A DNA stretch of 64,000 nt from Alteromonadaceae bacterium (GTDB lineage Bacteria; Pseudomonadota; Gammaproteobacteria; Enterobacterales; Alteromonadaceae), in assembly GCA_013373625.1 (NCBI GenBank), contig JABXHM010000011.1:113867-177866 (forward strand), given 5' to 3'. Positions 15,892 through 25,116 of the stretch are shown piece by piece; within the stretch, counting starts at the first letter, position 1, and every line of letters begins with the position of its first letter. The notes under the pieces were generated by a model. It searched no databases and was not told where the DNA came from. It was given only the letters and a program-made list of their open reading frames with translations. A program made the translations under genes and the position numbers.

Positions 15892-17892
15892 TTACAAAAT
15901 CAACTGGCGTAAATCTTCCAGTACTGACTTCAAGTGTACAGCAAACCTTGCCGCAACCGCGCCGTCAATAACACGATGGTCGTATGACAGCGATAACGGT
16001 ACGGTTAATCGAGGTTCGAACTCTTTACCGTTCCACTTCGGCTTCATGTCAGATTTTGATACCCCAAGAATAGCGACATCCGGCGCATTTACAATCGGTG
16101 TAAACGCGGTACCACCAATGCCACCCAGGCTGGAAATAGTAAAACAGCTGCCTTGCATGTCGGCCGCCTTAAGCTTACCGTCACGGGCTTTCTTACTGAT
16201 TTCCATTAACTCTTCTGACAGTGCATGAATTCCTTTCTTGTCGACATCACGCACAACCGGCACCACCAGGCCTCCGGGGGTGTCAACCGCAATGCCAATG
16301 TGAATATACTTTTTCTGGATCAGCGTATCGCCGGATTCACCCAATGAAGTATTAAATATTGGATAAGCACGCAAGGCATCAGCGGCCGCTTTCAGCATAA
16401 ACACCAGCGGGGTAATTTTAATTCCCAGCTTACGTTTTTCAGCCAATGCGTTTTGCTCCTTACGGAACGCTTCAAGATCGGTAATATCCGCTTCTTCAAA
16501 TTGCGTTACGTGCGGAATGGTGACCCAGTTGCGATGCAGGTTAGGACCTGAAATCTTCTGAATACGCGTCAGTGGTTTTTCTTCAATCTCACCAAATTTA
16601 GCAAAATCAACTTTGGGTTGCGCCAATACCTGCAAGCCACCACCGCTGCCTCCGGCTGCCGCAGGCGCGGTACGCGGACGAGACAACTCTTCTTTCACAT
16701 AGGCCTGCACGTCTTCTTTCAGAATACGATTTTTAGGGCCGCTACCGTGAACTTCAGTTAAGTCTACACCAAACTCGCGTGCTACCCGGCGTACCGATGG
16801 TGACGCGTGTACCTTACCCGTTTTAGGCTTGGAGCCAGCTGACGGATGATGCGGAACCGGCGCCTTTTTAGGCTCGGCAGGCTTACTTGCCGCGGTTTCC
16901 GGTTTACTTTCCTGTTTCGGCGGAGCAGGTTGTGATGCCGGTTTAGCGGCTCCAGCTACTTTGAGCATACAGACCTTGTCGCCTTTAGACACTTTATCAC
17001 CAGACTTAACCAGTAACTTAGTCACGACACCTTCCTTAGGTGATGGTACGTCCATGGTGGCTTTGTCGGTTTCAAGCGTAATCAGGCCGTCTTCTACAGC
17101 AACCTTGTCGCCTTCACTGACCAGAATGTCGATTACATCAACATCTGAGGCGTCACCGATATCCGGGACAGTCACTTCAATCTCTTCCTCAGCGCCTGGT
17201 TCTTCAGAAGCTGGCTCTTCAGCACCTGATTCAGCCGCAGGAGCTGATTCAGCTGGTGCGCTGTCTGCGCTGCCAGACCCGGCAACTTCAAGCAGTAATA
17301 CCAGTGAACCTTCGCTCACCTTATCGCCCTCTTTCACCTTCACTTCAACCACTTTCCCGGCTTGTGGGCTCGGTACATCCATAGTGGCTTTGTCAGTTTC
17401 AAGTGTGATCAGGCCGTCTTCAGCTTCTACGGTGTCACCCGCACTAACCAGAATTTCGATAACGTCTACCTCAGCAGAGTCGCCAATATCAGGCACAGTG
17501 ACTTCGATGGTTTCACTACCGCCACTGCTTTGCTCAGATGAAGGCGTTTCATCATCCGTAGATTTTTCTTCAGCCGCAGCACTTTCCTCAGCCGCAGGCG
17601 CTTCTTCAGCCGCTGGTTTTTCCTGTTCCGCAGGCGCTTCAGCAGCGCCATCCCCGGCAACTTCCAGCTTTGCCAGTAAGTCGCTTTGCTTGATTTTGTC
17701 GCCCACGCTTACACACAGCTCTTTTACCGTGCCAGCAAAGGGAGCCGGCACATCCATGCTGGCTTTGTCACTTTCTACTGTTACCAGCGCGTCTTCGGCA
17801 TCAACCGAATCACCAGGCGCTACGCACAGTTCAATGACTTCAACTTCATCTTCGCCTAAATCCGGTACTAATACGTCTTTAATGTCTGACAT
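15892..17892 (-). CDS. aceF: Pyruvate dehydrogenase E2, dihydrolipoyllysine acetyltransferase
   Basis: Core of the pyruvate dehydrogenase complex; carries acetyl groups on lipoyl-lysine to CoA. With 666 residues it has three N-terminal lipoyl domains, at about 1-80, 120-200 and 235-315, each with a lipoyl-lysine motif (ESDKASMDVPAP, then ETDKATMDVPSP twice), joined by Ala/Pro/Glu-rich linkers. A peripheral subunit-binding domain (HASPSVRRVAREFGVDL) follows near 365. The catalytic domain ends with SLSYDHRVIDGAVAARF, containing the HRxxDG active-site motif. It lies 20 bases after aceE. The repetitive linkers generate a long spurious antisense frame. Confidence 0.98.
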   Translation of the reverse strand: MSDIKDVLVPDLGEDEVEVIELCVAPGDSVDAEDALVTVESDKASMDVPAPFAGTVKELCVSVGDKIKQSDLLAKLEVAGDGAAEAPAEQEKPAAEEAPAAEESAAAEEKSTDDETPSSEQSSGGSETIEVTVPDIGDSAEVDVIEILVSAGDTVEAEDGLITLETDKATMDVPSPQAGKVVEVKVKEGDKVSEGSLVLLLEVAGSGSADSAPAESAPAAESGAEEPASEEPGAEEEIEVTVPDIGDASDVDVIDILVSEGDKVAVEDGLITLETDKATMDVPSPKEGVVTKLLVKSGDKVSKGDKVCMLKVAGAAKPASQPAPPKQESKPETAASKPAEPKKAPVPHHPSAGSKPKTGKVHASPSVRRVAREFGVDLTEVHGSGPKNRILKEDVQAYVKEELSRPRTAPAAAGGSGGGLQVLAQPKVDFAKFGEIEEKPLTRIQKISGPNLHRNWVTIPHVTQFEEADITDLEAFRKEQNALAEKRKLGIKITPLVFMLKAAADALRAYPIFNTSLGESGDTLIQKKYIHIGIAVDTPGGLVVPVVRDVDKKGIHALSEELMEISKKARDGKLKAADMQGSCFTISSLGGIGGTAFTPIVNAPDVAILGVSKSDMKPKWNGKEFEPRLTVPLSLSYDHRVIDGAVAARFAVHLKSVLEDLRQLIL

Positions 17893-17912
17893 CGTTTGCA
17901 GTCTCCCTGAGC

Positions 17913-20585
17913 TTATGCGTACAGCGGGTTAATTTTGTCCGGGTCAATACCCAGATCCTGCATGGCTTTATTCAGTGTCTTACCGTCTAAATCACCTTGC
18001 TTGAACAACTCATACAGTGCAGCAAAGGTCACGTATTCGGCATCTACCTCAAAGTGACGGCGCAGATTTTCCCGACTGTCTGAACGACCAAAACCGTCGG
18101 TGCCTAATACGCGGTATGCACCAGGTACATATGCACGCACTTGTTCACCATAGTTTTTGATGTAATCAGTAGCGGTAATAGTCGGCCCTTCAAAGCCTTC
18201 GCTGAGTACTTCAGTGATATAAGGCACTTTTGCCTCGCCTTCAGGGTGTAGCATATTGTAACGGTCACATGTCTGACCATCACGAGCCAATTCGTTGAAA
18301 GACGGTACGCTGTAAACTTCTACGGCAACACCGTAATCATCATGTAACTTCGTAGCTGCCGCACGAACTTGTTCTAAAATGGTACCACAGCCCAGCAATT
18401 TAACTTTCTTCTTACTGTTAGCGCGGCCTACAGTGTCAAGCTTATAAATACCTTTAATGATGCCTTCTTCGACATCTTTTGGCATAGCCGGCTGTTTGTA
18501 GTTTTCGTTCATCACGGTGATGTAGTAGAACACGTCTTCCTGCTCTTCTACCATACGGCGCAGACCATCCTGAACAATGACTGCGACTTCGTAGCCATAG
18601 GTCGGATCATAGCTTACACAGTTAGGAATCAACGCCGCCTGCGTATGGCTGTGACCATCCTGATGCTGCAAACCTTCACCGTTTAGTGTTGTACGACCAG
18701 CAGTACCACCCACTAAGAAACCACGTGTCTGGCTATCACCCGCTGCCCAGGCTAAATCGCCCACGCGCTGGAAACCAAACATGGAGTAGTAAATATAGAA
18801 CGGCACCATCTGCAAATCATTGGTGCTGTAAGACGTACCCGCCGACACCCATGACGACATCGCACCAAGTTCGTTGATACCTTCCTGCAGTACCTGACCT
18901 TTCTGATCTTCACGGTAATACGCAACCTGATCCGAATCCTGTGGCTCGTATTTCTGACCCTGGCTTGAGTAAATACCTACCTGACGGAATAAACCTTCCA
19001 TACCAAAGGTACGGGCTTCATCAGGAATAATGGGCACAATACGCTTGCCGATTTGCTTGTCTTTAAGCAATACGGTGAGTACCCGTACAAACGCCATGGT
19101 GGTTGAAATTTCACGATCACCAGACCCTTTGGTCACTGCTTCAAACGCTTTCATCGGTGGCGTAGGCAAGTCTTCAGTAGACTTCGGCAGACGACGCGGC
19201 ATATAGCCTTTAAGGGCTTCGCGACGTTCGCGAAGATACTTCATCTCGGTGCTGTCTTCGTCAAACTTGTAGTACGGTAAATCTTTTAATGCTTCGTCTG
19301 AAACCGGAATGTTGAAACGATCACGGTAGTGTTTAACCGCTTCCATATCCATTTTCTTAACCTGGTGGGCAATGTTTTTACCTTCACCGGCTGCACCCAT
19401 TCCGTAACCTTTAACGGTTTTAGCCAGAATCACCTGTGGACGGCCTTTGGTGTTTACGGCGCGATCGTAGGCTGCGTAAACTTTTACCGGATCGTGACCA
19501 CCACGATTCAAGCGCCAAATGTCTTCATCAGACATGTTTGACACCATTTCTTTCAGTTCAGGATATTTACCAAAGAAGTTTTCACGGGTGTAATTACCAC
19601 CTTTGGCTTTGTAGTTTTGATACTCACCGTCAACGGTTTCGTTCATAACCTGTAGCAATTTACCAGACGTATCACGCGCCAGTAACGGATCCCAGTAGCG
19701 ACCCCAGATAACTTTGATTACTTCCCAGCCAGCACCACGGAAGGTGCCTTCCAGTTCCTGGATGATCTTACCGTTACCACGCACCGGTCCATCCAGACGC
19801 TGCAGGTTACAGTTCACGACGAAGGTCAGGTTATCCAGGCCTTCACGAGACGCCAGACCAATTGCACCTAAGCTTTCCGGCTCGTCAATTTCGCCATCGC
19901 CTAAGAAACACCATACGCGCTGATCTGAACAGTCTTTTAACCCACGGTTAGTCAGGTATTTTAAGAAACGGGCCTGGTATATAGCCTGCATTGGACCAAG
20001 GCCCATAGACACAGTGGGAAACTGCCAGAATTCCGGCATCAACTTAGGATGCGGATACGATGACAGGCCTTTGCCGTCTACTTCCTGACGGAACATATCC
20101 AGCTGGTCTTCTGTCAAACGGCCTTCAATGTAAGCACGCGAGTAAATACCCGGTGATACGTGGCCCTGATACATAATAAAGTCGCCGCCATCTTTGTCGT
20201 TGGGCGCTTTAAAGAAATGATTGAAACCCACATCATATAGCATGGCAGATGAGGCAAAGCTGGAAATGTGACCACCCAGTTCCAGATCTTTTTTCGATGC
20301 ACGTAATACCATCATCAGGGCATTCCAACGCAACGCGTTGCGGATACTGCCTTCGATAGTTTGGTCACCCGGCATGGTAGGCTCTTGCCCCGGCGGGATT
20401 GTGTTGATGTAGGCAGTGGTAGCGTCGTACGGTAAATGCGCACCGTTGCGGCGGGCTGTCTCAATAAGAGACTCTAACAAAAAGTGCGCGCGTTCTACCC
20501 CTTCTGCTTCAAGAACCGACTCTAATGACTCGATCCATTCCTGGGTTTCCTGCGGGTCAACATCTTGGTGCATCATATCACTCAT
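17913..20585 (-). CDS. aceE: Pyruvate dehydrogenase E1 component (homodimeric type)
   Basis: Thiamine-diphosphate enzyme that decarboxylates pyruvate and acetylates the E2 lipoyl group. At 890 residues it matches the homodimeric gammaproteobacterial E1 (887 in E. coli). The ThDP motif is CFLGDGEIDEPESLGAI, ending in the usual NCNLQRLDGPV; other E1 blocks are GGHISSFASSAMLYDVGFNHFF, TVKGYGMG and EGLQHQDGHSHTQA. It is the first structural gene after pdhR, with a 177-base gap that contains a perfect palindrome. Confidence 0.98.
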   Translation of the reverse strand: MSDMMHQDVDPQETQEWIESLESVLEAEGVERAHFLLESLIETARRNGAHLPYDATTAYINTIPPGQEPTMPGDQTIEGSIRNALRWNALMMVLRASKKDLELGGHISSFASSAMLYDVGFNHFFKAPNDKDGGDFIMYQGHVSPGIYSRAYIEGRLTEDQLDMFRQEVDGKGLSSYPHPKLMPEFWQFPTVSMGLGPMQAIYQARFLKYLTNRGLKDCSDQRVWCFLGDGEIDEPESLGAIGLASREGLDNLTFVVNCNLQRLDGPVRGNGKIIQELEGTFRGAGWEVIKVIWGRYWDPLLARDTSGKLLQVMNETVDGEYQNYKAKGGNYTRENFFGKYPELKEMVSNMSDEDIWRLNRGGHDPVKVYAAYDRAVNTKGRPQVILAKTVKGYGMGAAGEGKNIAHQVKKMDMEAVKHYRDRFNIPVSDEALKDLPYYKFDEDSTEMKYLRERREALKGYMPRRLPKSTEDLPTPPMKAFEAVTKGSGDREISTTMAFVRVLTVLLKDKQIGKRIVPIIPDEARTFGMEGLFRQVGIYSSQGQKYEPQDSDQVAYYREDQKGQVLQEGINELGAMSSWVSAGTSYSTNDLQMVPFYIYYSMFGFQRVGDLAWAAGDSQTRGFLVGGTAGRTTLNGEGLQHQDGHSHTQAALIPNCVSYDPTYGYEVAVIVQDGLRRMVEEQEDVFYYITVMNENYKQPAMPKDVEEGIIKGIYKLDTVGRANSKKKVKLLGCGTILEQVRAAATKLHDDYGVAVEVYSVPSFNELARDGQTCDRYNMLHPEGEAKVPYITEVLSEGFEGPTITATDYIKNYGEQVRAYVPGAYRVLGTDGFGRSDSRENLRRHFEVDAEYVTFAALYELFKQGDLDGKTLNKAMQDLGIDPDKINPLYA

Positions 20586-20629
20586 GGTGCCATCCTATAG
20601 TTACTGATATAGAAATACATCCACACTCT

Positions 20630-20649
20630 ATATAACCCAAGGGTTATAT
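20630..20649. promoter_or_regulatory. 20-bp palindrome between pdhR and aceE
   Basis: ATATAACCC at 20630-20638 and GGGTTATAT at 20641-20649 flank an AA centre, 45 bases upstream of the aceE start. It does not match the PdhR box. It could be an operator for another regulator or an RNA hairpin in the aceE leader; no U-run follows. Confidence 0.45.
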
Positions 20650-20762
20650 GGCGGATGCAATACTAACAATTGTCTGACATGTGGCGAAACTGCCGCCCAT
20701 GCCCGTTTGTAATACTTACCCAGCGGTACTGCACACTAAAATGCCAGCAGCGCTACGTGTTC

Positions 20763-21515
20763 TTAAATTTCCAGTCGACGCAACGCTCGTTGCACCCGAC
20801 TGTCTCGCTGATTTATTGCTAACAGAGTTTTTTCAATGTAAGCAAGGTGTGCATTACAAGCCTGACGTGCTACTTCCGGGTCACGGCTGGCAATGGCTTC
20901 AACAATCTCTGTGCGCTGTCTGGCAATATCGTCACCGGTTTCTTCACTGGCATGCAGTGCCAGCATTTCCAGGTTTCGCTCAATATTGTCCACCAGCATC
21001 GTTTGCATAGTGCTCATCACATGCAGCAGCACCATGTTGTGTGAGGCGCGTGCCATGATCACATAAAAGCGACCCAGACACTCAGCCTGATCACGTTTCG
21101 ATTCGGTTCGGTTTGGCCGCGGCATTTGCTCAAGCGCCTCGCGCAACGCCGCGTAATCTTCTGGTTGGCCACGCAATGCCGCGTAGTAAGCAGCCATGCC
21201 TTCCAGTGCATGCCGAAACTCCAGTAAGTCAAACTGGGTTTCCGGCCGTCCGCTAATAAGCGCCATCAAAGGGTCTGTCATTGCCGAGTTCAATTGTCGG
21301 CTTACAAACGTGCCGCCACCTTGTTTACGTTCAACCAGCCCGCGTGCCTGCAAGTTACCAATCGCTTCACGCAACGACGGGCGTGAAACCTGAAATTGCT
21401 CCGCCAGCTCGCGTTCCGGTGGCATGCGTTGACCCGCCAGCAAGCTGCCGTCGAGTATCATCGACTCCAGTTGCTCGGTTATCACATCGGCTAATTTTCT
21501 GCGACCGGTTTGCAT
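20763..21515 (-). CDS. pdhR: Pyruvate dehydrogenase complex repressor (GntR/FadR family)
   Basis: Pyruvate-responsive transcriptional repressor. Length is 250 residues. The N-terminal winged helix-turn-helix has the GntR signature GQRMPPERELAEQFQVSRPSLREAIGNLQARGLVERKQGGGTFV. The remainder is an FCD ligand domain (DLLEFRHALEGMAAYYAALRG, RASHNMVLLHVMSTMQ, IVEAIASRDPEVARQACNAHL). Its place directly before aceE and a matching PdhR box 53 bases upstream of its own start make autoregulated control of pdhR-aceEF-lpdA likely. Confidence 0.95.
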   Translation of the reverse strand: MQTGRRKLADVITEQLESMILDGSLLAGQRMPPERELAEQFQVSRPSLREAIGNLQARGLVERKQGGGTFVSRQLNSAMTDPLMALISGRPETQFDLLEFRHALEGMAAYYAALRGQPEDYAALREALEQMPRPNRTESKRDQAECLGRFYVIMARASHNMVLLHVMSTMQTMLVDNIERNLEMLALHASEETGDDIARQRTEIVEAIASRDPEVARQACNAHLAYIEKTLLAINQRDSRVQRALRRLEI

Positions 21516-21567
21516 GGAACGGGTTATTACTCCGCTGGTTTTGTAAACGAAATGGCGACTTTCACCA

Positions 21568-21584
21568 AATTGGTATTACCATTT
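21568..21584. promoter_or_regulatory. PdhR operator upstream of pdhR
   Basis: AATTGGTATTACCATTT matches the known PdhR site, TTGGT-N3-ACCA palindrome with A/T flanks. It lies 53 bases before the pdhR start, as in the E. coli pdh promoter. Confidence 0.88.
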
Positions 21585-21981
21585 TACCTATCTAACTAGT
21601 TTAGAGCAGATCAACAGCGAGGTAAATAGTAAACATAGTCGATGTTTTATAATGTTTCTTTTACAAACCCGTTATGTTTTGAAATATTTAACAAATATTT
21701 CCTTTAGTAAACTGGTCGCACCAGCAACAAACCGGTGTTGTGCGGGACATTTTTTGACGCCAGTGCTGCCAGTATAAGCGCTTGTTTTTGCTTTGGTCTG
21801 TTTATTACCAATCCCTAAAAAGCCACCCTTTCTACAACACCTGAACTGAACGTCCACGCTGCGCTTAGAATGATTTTGATCAAGCTTGTTAAAACAATTT
21901 AATTGAAGCGCAGCAACCAGCAGGGTTGTTTCACCCACTAACGATTGCTACGCGACAACGAATAAAGAGATCAGTAAGGGG
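21585..21981. other. Gene-free interval between pdhR promoter and ampE
   Basis: About 400 bases upstream of the PdhR box and downstream of ampE. An 88-codon minus-strand frame (21672-21938) has cysteine-rich, uneven composition and no recognisable start signal, so I do not call it. I see nothing else supportable. Confidence 0.5.
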
Positions 21982-22842
21982 CTAGTTAACAACGCCAACC
22001 ATTGTGAGAATGGCGATCAAGGCCAGGAGCAACATAATATTGCGCTTGGCCAGCGTCACCATTACTTTCGGTTCACAAGCCGGATCGGCTTGCTGGGCTT
22101 CGGTTAACATCACGTCTTCAGCTTTCGCTGCCACCTCAGTCAGTACCTTTTCATTAGCGATAGTCGGATGGGTAAGATAGGTTAACCAAACCGGCATGGC
22201 GCGCGAAAAATGGCCTACGAGCAACAGGCCGAAGGCTGTAATTCGAACCGGTAAATAATCGAGTATATGCTGCCATTTTGCCAGTGCACGACTTTGTTCG
22301 TTGTCGGTTTCACACCACAAACGATAACACTCCCGACTGGTAACATATGCCATTGCCCCGGCAGCACCAAACGCAGTAAAGAAAATAATTACAGCGGCGT
22401 AATGCTGATAATTTAGCCACAGCAAATGCTGCCCAAAACTCTTGCCCTGTGTTGCGGCGTCTTCAGCGATATCCAGTTGTGTACAATGTCCTAACTGCTG
22501 GGTAAATAAATGGCAGGCTTCGGTGTCACCGCGCTCGGCAGCTTGTAAAAAAGAACGATAGGTGGTGCGCAGGCTTTCGCTACCCAGGCATAAAAACAAA
22601 ATAACGCTTTGCAATATAAAACTGATGAAGCCACCAAACAGCCACTGTGCTATGACATAGGTAATGAGCACTGGCAGCGCTATCAGCAGTACCAGCTGTA
22701 ACGAAGGCGTTTGTCGATTGAGCCATTGCTGCTCCTGCGCCCAGCTCAAATAGTTAGCTAAATGACTTTCGATATGCCATACCGGTTGTTTGTGTAGCGC
22801 TCGCTCAAGCGCCAGTACCAGCAATAAACTAATCAATATCAT
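21982..22842 (-). CDS. ampE: AmpE-like inner membrane protein
   Basis: Polytopic inner membrane protein of the AmpE family, 286 residues. Hydrophobic segments start at the N-terminus (MILISLLLVLALERAL) and recur at about 50-90 (LVLLIALPVLITYVIAQWLF, SFILQSVILFLCLG), 145-165 and at the C-terminus (IMLLLALIAILTMVGVV). The motif ALERALHKQPVWHIESHLANYL is family-typical. It overlaps ampD by four bases, the normal ampDE pair. Its role in beta-lactamase induction is genetic in origin; the biochemical function is unclear. Confidence 0.9.
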   Translation of the reverse strand: MILISLLLVLALERALHKQPVWHIESHLANYLSWAQEQQWLNRQTPSLQLVLLIALPVLITYVIAQWLFGGFISFILQSVILFLCLGSESLRTTYRSFLQAAERGDTEACHLFTQQLGHCTQLDIAEDAATQGKSFGQHLLWLNYQHYAAVIIFFTAFGAAGAMAYVTSRECYRLWCETDNEQSRALAKWQHILDYLPVRITAFGLLLVGHFSRAMPVWLTYLTHPTIANEKVLTEVAAKAEDVMLTEAQQADPACEPKVMVTLAKRNIMLLLALIAILTMVGVVN

Positions 22843-23417
22843 CGTTGTGTCCCTTTATATATTCGTTTACTCAGCGCCTGACGAAATCCAGGCCAGTTAA
22901 AGGCTATGCCTGGATCGCTTTTCCGGCCCGGCGCAATGTCATTGTGACCGACTATTCTACCCAGCGTGATTTGCGGATAGCACGAAATGATAGCGTCGCT
23001 CAGTGCGATTAGACTGCTGTATTGAGCCTCAGTATAGGGGGTTTCATCGGTGCCTTCCATTTCGATGCCAATCGCAAAATCGTTACATTTCTCCCGCCCC
23101 TGAAAGCTCGATATGCCAGCATGCCATGCCCGGCAATTAAACGGCACATATTGCTCAATAGCACCGTCACGACGAATGACACAATGCGCCGACACGCGCA
23201 AGTGAGCGATCCCTGCATAAAACGGATGTGCGTCAGGATCGAGCGTACCAGTGAACAATTGCTCGACACCCGGCGTACCAAACTCACCAGGTGGTAACGA
23301 TATATTGTGCACCACTAGTAGCGAAACATCCTGTTGATCGGGACGCTCATCAAAAAACGGTGATGATTTGATGATAGCGTCGCGATATATATAAGAAGAA
23401 CTGATCATGCCTTTCAT
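22839..23417 (-). CDS. ampD: 1,6-anhydro-N-acetylmuramyl-L-alanine amidase AmpD
   Basis: Cytoplasmic zinc amidase that splits the anhydromuropeptide made during peptidoglycan recycling. Length is 192 residues. LLVVHNISLPPGEFG gives the first zinc His, WHAGISSFQGREKCNDFAIGIEMEGTDETPYT includes the conserved WHAG, ND.AIGIE catalytic Glu and the typical AmpD C-terminal-half features, and GHNDIAPGRKSDPG gives the second His and the Asp ligand. There is no signal peptide. It is divergent from the nadC-side genes, as in enterics. Confidence 0.96.
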   Translation of the reverse strand: MKGMISSSYIYRDAIIKSSPFFDERPDQQDVSLLVVHNISLPPGEFGTPGVEQLFTGTLDPDAHPFYAGIAHLRVSAHCVIRRDGAIEQYVPFNCRAWHAGISSFQGREKCNDFAIGIEMEGTDETPYTEAQYSSLIALSDAIISCYPQITLGRIVGHNDIAPGRKSDPGIAFNWPGFRQALSKRIYKGTQR

Positions 23418-23496
23418 AATGAATTTTACAATTAATTCATTAGAATAGTGTGACAGCGAAGTTTGCTAATCACAATATAAATTAACCGGGCTATAC

Positions 23497-24015
23497 ATGA
23501 CTGAACCTTCTACTGACACCCGCTCCGCCGCCAAATGGATGTTTATTTTAGCCTGGGTGTGTTTATTTGGCCTGCTGGTAATCATTTTTGGTGATTTGCT
23601 GGAACAACAAATTAATCCTAATCAGGCGCCGGTAAGCCAACGCATTGGTGAGCAAACAGAAATACGCCTGGAGCAAAATCGCCAGGGCCACTATGTGGTC
23701 AGCGGCGCTATCAACGAACAACCTGTGGTGTTTTTAGTTGATACCGGTGCAACCAGTGTTGCCGTGCCTGCGCATCTGGCCGATAAACTCGGACTCATCC
23801 GCGGCCGTTCAGGACTCGCTTCAACGGCGAACGGCACTGTACGAATATTCCTTACCGAAATAGATAAACTCAGTATTGGCACAATTGATCTGTTTAATGT
23901 TGAGGCCAACGTTAACCCGGGTATGCAAAGCGATCATATTTTACTGGGTATGAGTGCCCTAAAACAGTTAGAATTCACCCAGCGAGGTAATACCCTCATT
24001 TTACGTACCTTATAA
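23497..24015 (+). CDS. Retropepsin-like aspartic protease, membrane-anchored (clan AA)
   Basis: Single-pass membrane protein of 172 residues with a retropepsin-like domain. Residues 12-31 (AAKWMFILAWVCLFGLLVIIFG) form the membrane anchor. FLVDTGATSVAVPAHLADKLG has the D-T-G-A/S-T active-site motif, followed by SDHILLGMSALKQLEF, the usual second family block. As with retropepsins, a homodimer would be needed for activity. Bacterial members are annotated as TIGR02281-type; substrates are not known. It is 13 bases before nadC and is probably co-transcribed with it. Confidence 0.86.
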   Translation: MTEPSTDTRSAAKWMFILAWVCLFGLLVIIFGDLLEQQINPNQAPVSQRIGEQTEIRLEQNRQGHYVVSGAINEQPVVFLVDTGATSVAVPAHLADKLGLIRGRSGLASTANGTVRIFLTEIDKLSIGTIDLFNVEANVNPGMQSDHILLGMSALKQLEFTQRGNTLILRTL

Positions 24016-24028
24016 AAGAAGCATTACT

Positions 24029-24889
24029 GTGAGCCAACAATCTTTGCCCCCACAAAAAGACATCAATCATCAGGTTAACCTGGCGCTGGCCGAAGATCTC
24101 GGTGGCAGCGTCGATATTGACGCTGATATCACCGCGAATCTGATTCCTGCCGTTCAGCAGGCCGAAGCCACCATTATTACCCGCGAAGACTGCGTGGTAT
24201 GTGGCGTTGCCTGGGCCAGGGCCGCATTTAGCCTGGTCGATGCCAGTATCTCCCAACACTGGCAGGTAGAAGACGGTGATAAAGTGAGTGCTAATACGGT
24301 TTTGGTGAGTTTATCGGGTTCAGCCCGCGCCTTGTTAACCGCTGAACGCACTGCTTTAAATTTTTTACAGTTGCTATCGGCGACAGCGACTGAAACCGCT
24401 AATTACGTTAGCCTGCTGGCGGGTTCATCAACGCGCATTCTGGACACGCGTAAAACCTTACCCGGATTACGCCTTGCGCAAAAATATGCAGTGGCCTGTG
24501 GCGGGGGTAAAAATCACCGTATTGGCCTGTTCGATGCTTTCCTTATAAAAGAGAATCATATTATGGCTTGCGGTGGTATCGCGTCAGCCGTGAGCACAGC
24601 CAAACGCCTGGCACCGGGTAAACCAGTTGAGGTAGAAGTTGAAAGCCTTAATGAACTACAACTGGCCATAGAAGCCGGTGCCGATATCGTAATGCTGGAC
24701 AATTTTAGCAACGAACAGATCCAACGCGCAGTTAGTATTAATGAGAAACGCTGTAAACTGGAAGTGTCAGGTAACATTACCTCTGAACGACTCACTTCGT
24801 TGGCACAATTAGGCGTAGATTATATTTCTTCAGGGGCGTTGACTAAGCATGTCAAAGCAATCGATTTGTCTTTACGAATAAACCTGTAA
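24029..24889 (+). CDS. nadC: Nicotinate-nucleotide pyrophosphorylase (quinolinate phosphoribosyltransferase)
   Basis: Converts quinolinate and PRPP to nicotinate mononucleotide in de novo NAD synthesis. Length is 286 residues. The start is GTG at 24029 (MSQQSLPP). Key blocks are LALAEDLGGSVDIDADITA, ERTALNFLQLLSATAT, RILDTRKTLPGLR (PRPP and quinolinate-binding Arg/Lys), GGGKNHRIGLFDAFLIKENH, and EVEVESLNELQLAIEAGADIVMLDNF. Position between ampD and pilA is conserved in enterics (nadC-ppdD). Confidence 0.97.
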   Translation: MSQQSLPPQKDINHQVNLALAEDLGGSVDIDADITANLIPAVQQAEATIITREDCVVCGVAWARAAFSLVDASISQHWQVEDGDKVSANTVLVSLSGSARALLTAERTALNFLQLLSATATETANYVSLLAGSSTRILDTRKTLPGLRLAQKYAVACGGGKNHRIGLFDAFLIKENHIMACGGIASAVSTAKRLAPGKPVEVEVESLNELQLAIEAGADIVMLDNFSNEQIQRAVSINEKRCKLEVSGNITSERLTSLAQLGVDYISSGALTKHVKAIDLSLRINL

Positions 24890-24988
24890 AGTTAGCAACT
24901 ATTTGATTTGAAATGGTTAGTCGAAGGCAGCAATTAGCAGTATGCCGTAATGTGGCTGATTTATACACTTGCGTATGTTTGTCGATAC

Positions 24989-25016
24989 TTGTCAGATCCC
25001 CGGTTGGTTCTATACT
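24989..25016 (+). promoter_or_regulatory. Putative pilA promoter
   Basis: TTGTCA at 24989-24994 and TATACT at 25011-25016, 16 bases apart, predict a start near 25022 and a leader of about 95 nt. An inverted pair, CCCCGGT (24998-25004) and ACCGGGG (25028-25034), brackets the -10 region and could be an operator. I see no convincing sigma-54 element. Confidence 0.5.
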
Positions 25017-25116
25017 GAGAATCAAGTACCGGGGACGTAGTGACGACGGCTCAGGTATAAACTCAAACTTACAGAACACAACTAATTTAACTGCTTTGCG
25101 GACCGGAGATATATTC

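Noticed and set aside
16961..17932. 323-codon + strand frame rich in Ser, Thr and Pro
   Set aside because: It is the antisense of the repetitive lipoyl domains and linkers of aceF; composition is an artefact of that coding sequence.
21672..21938. 88-codon minus-strand frame between pdhR and ampE
   Set aside because: No recognisable family, poor start context and uneven residue composition.
24913..25116. Upstream extension of the pilA frame
   Set aside because: A type IV prepilin leader must be short; the start at 25117 gives the normal leader and follows CGGAGA. The extension spans the promoter.
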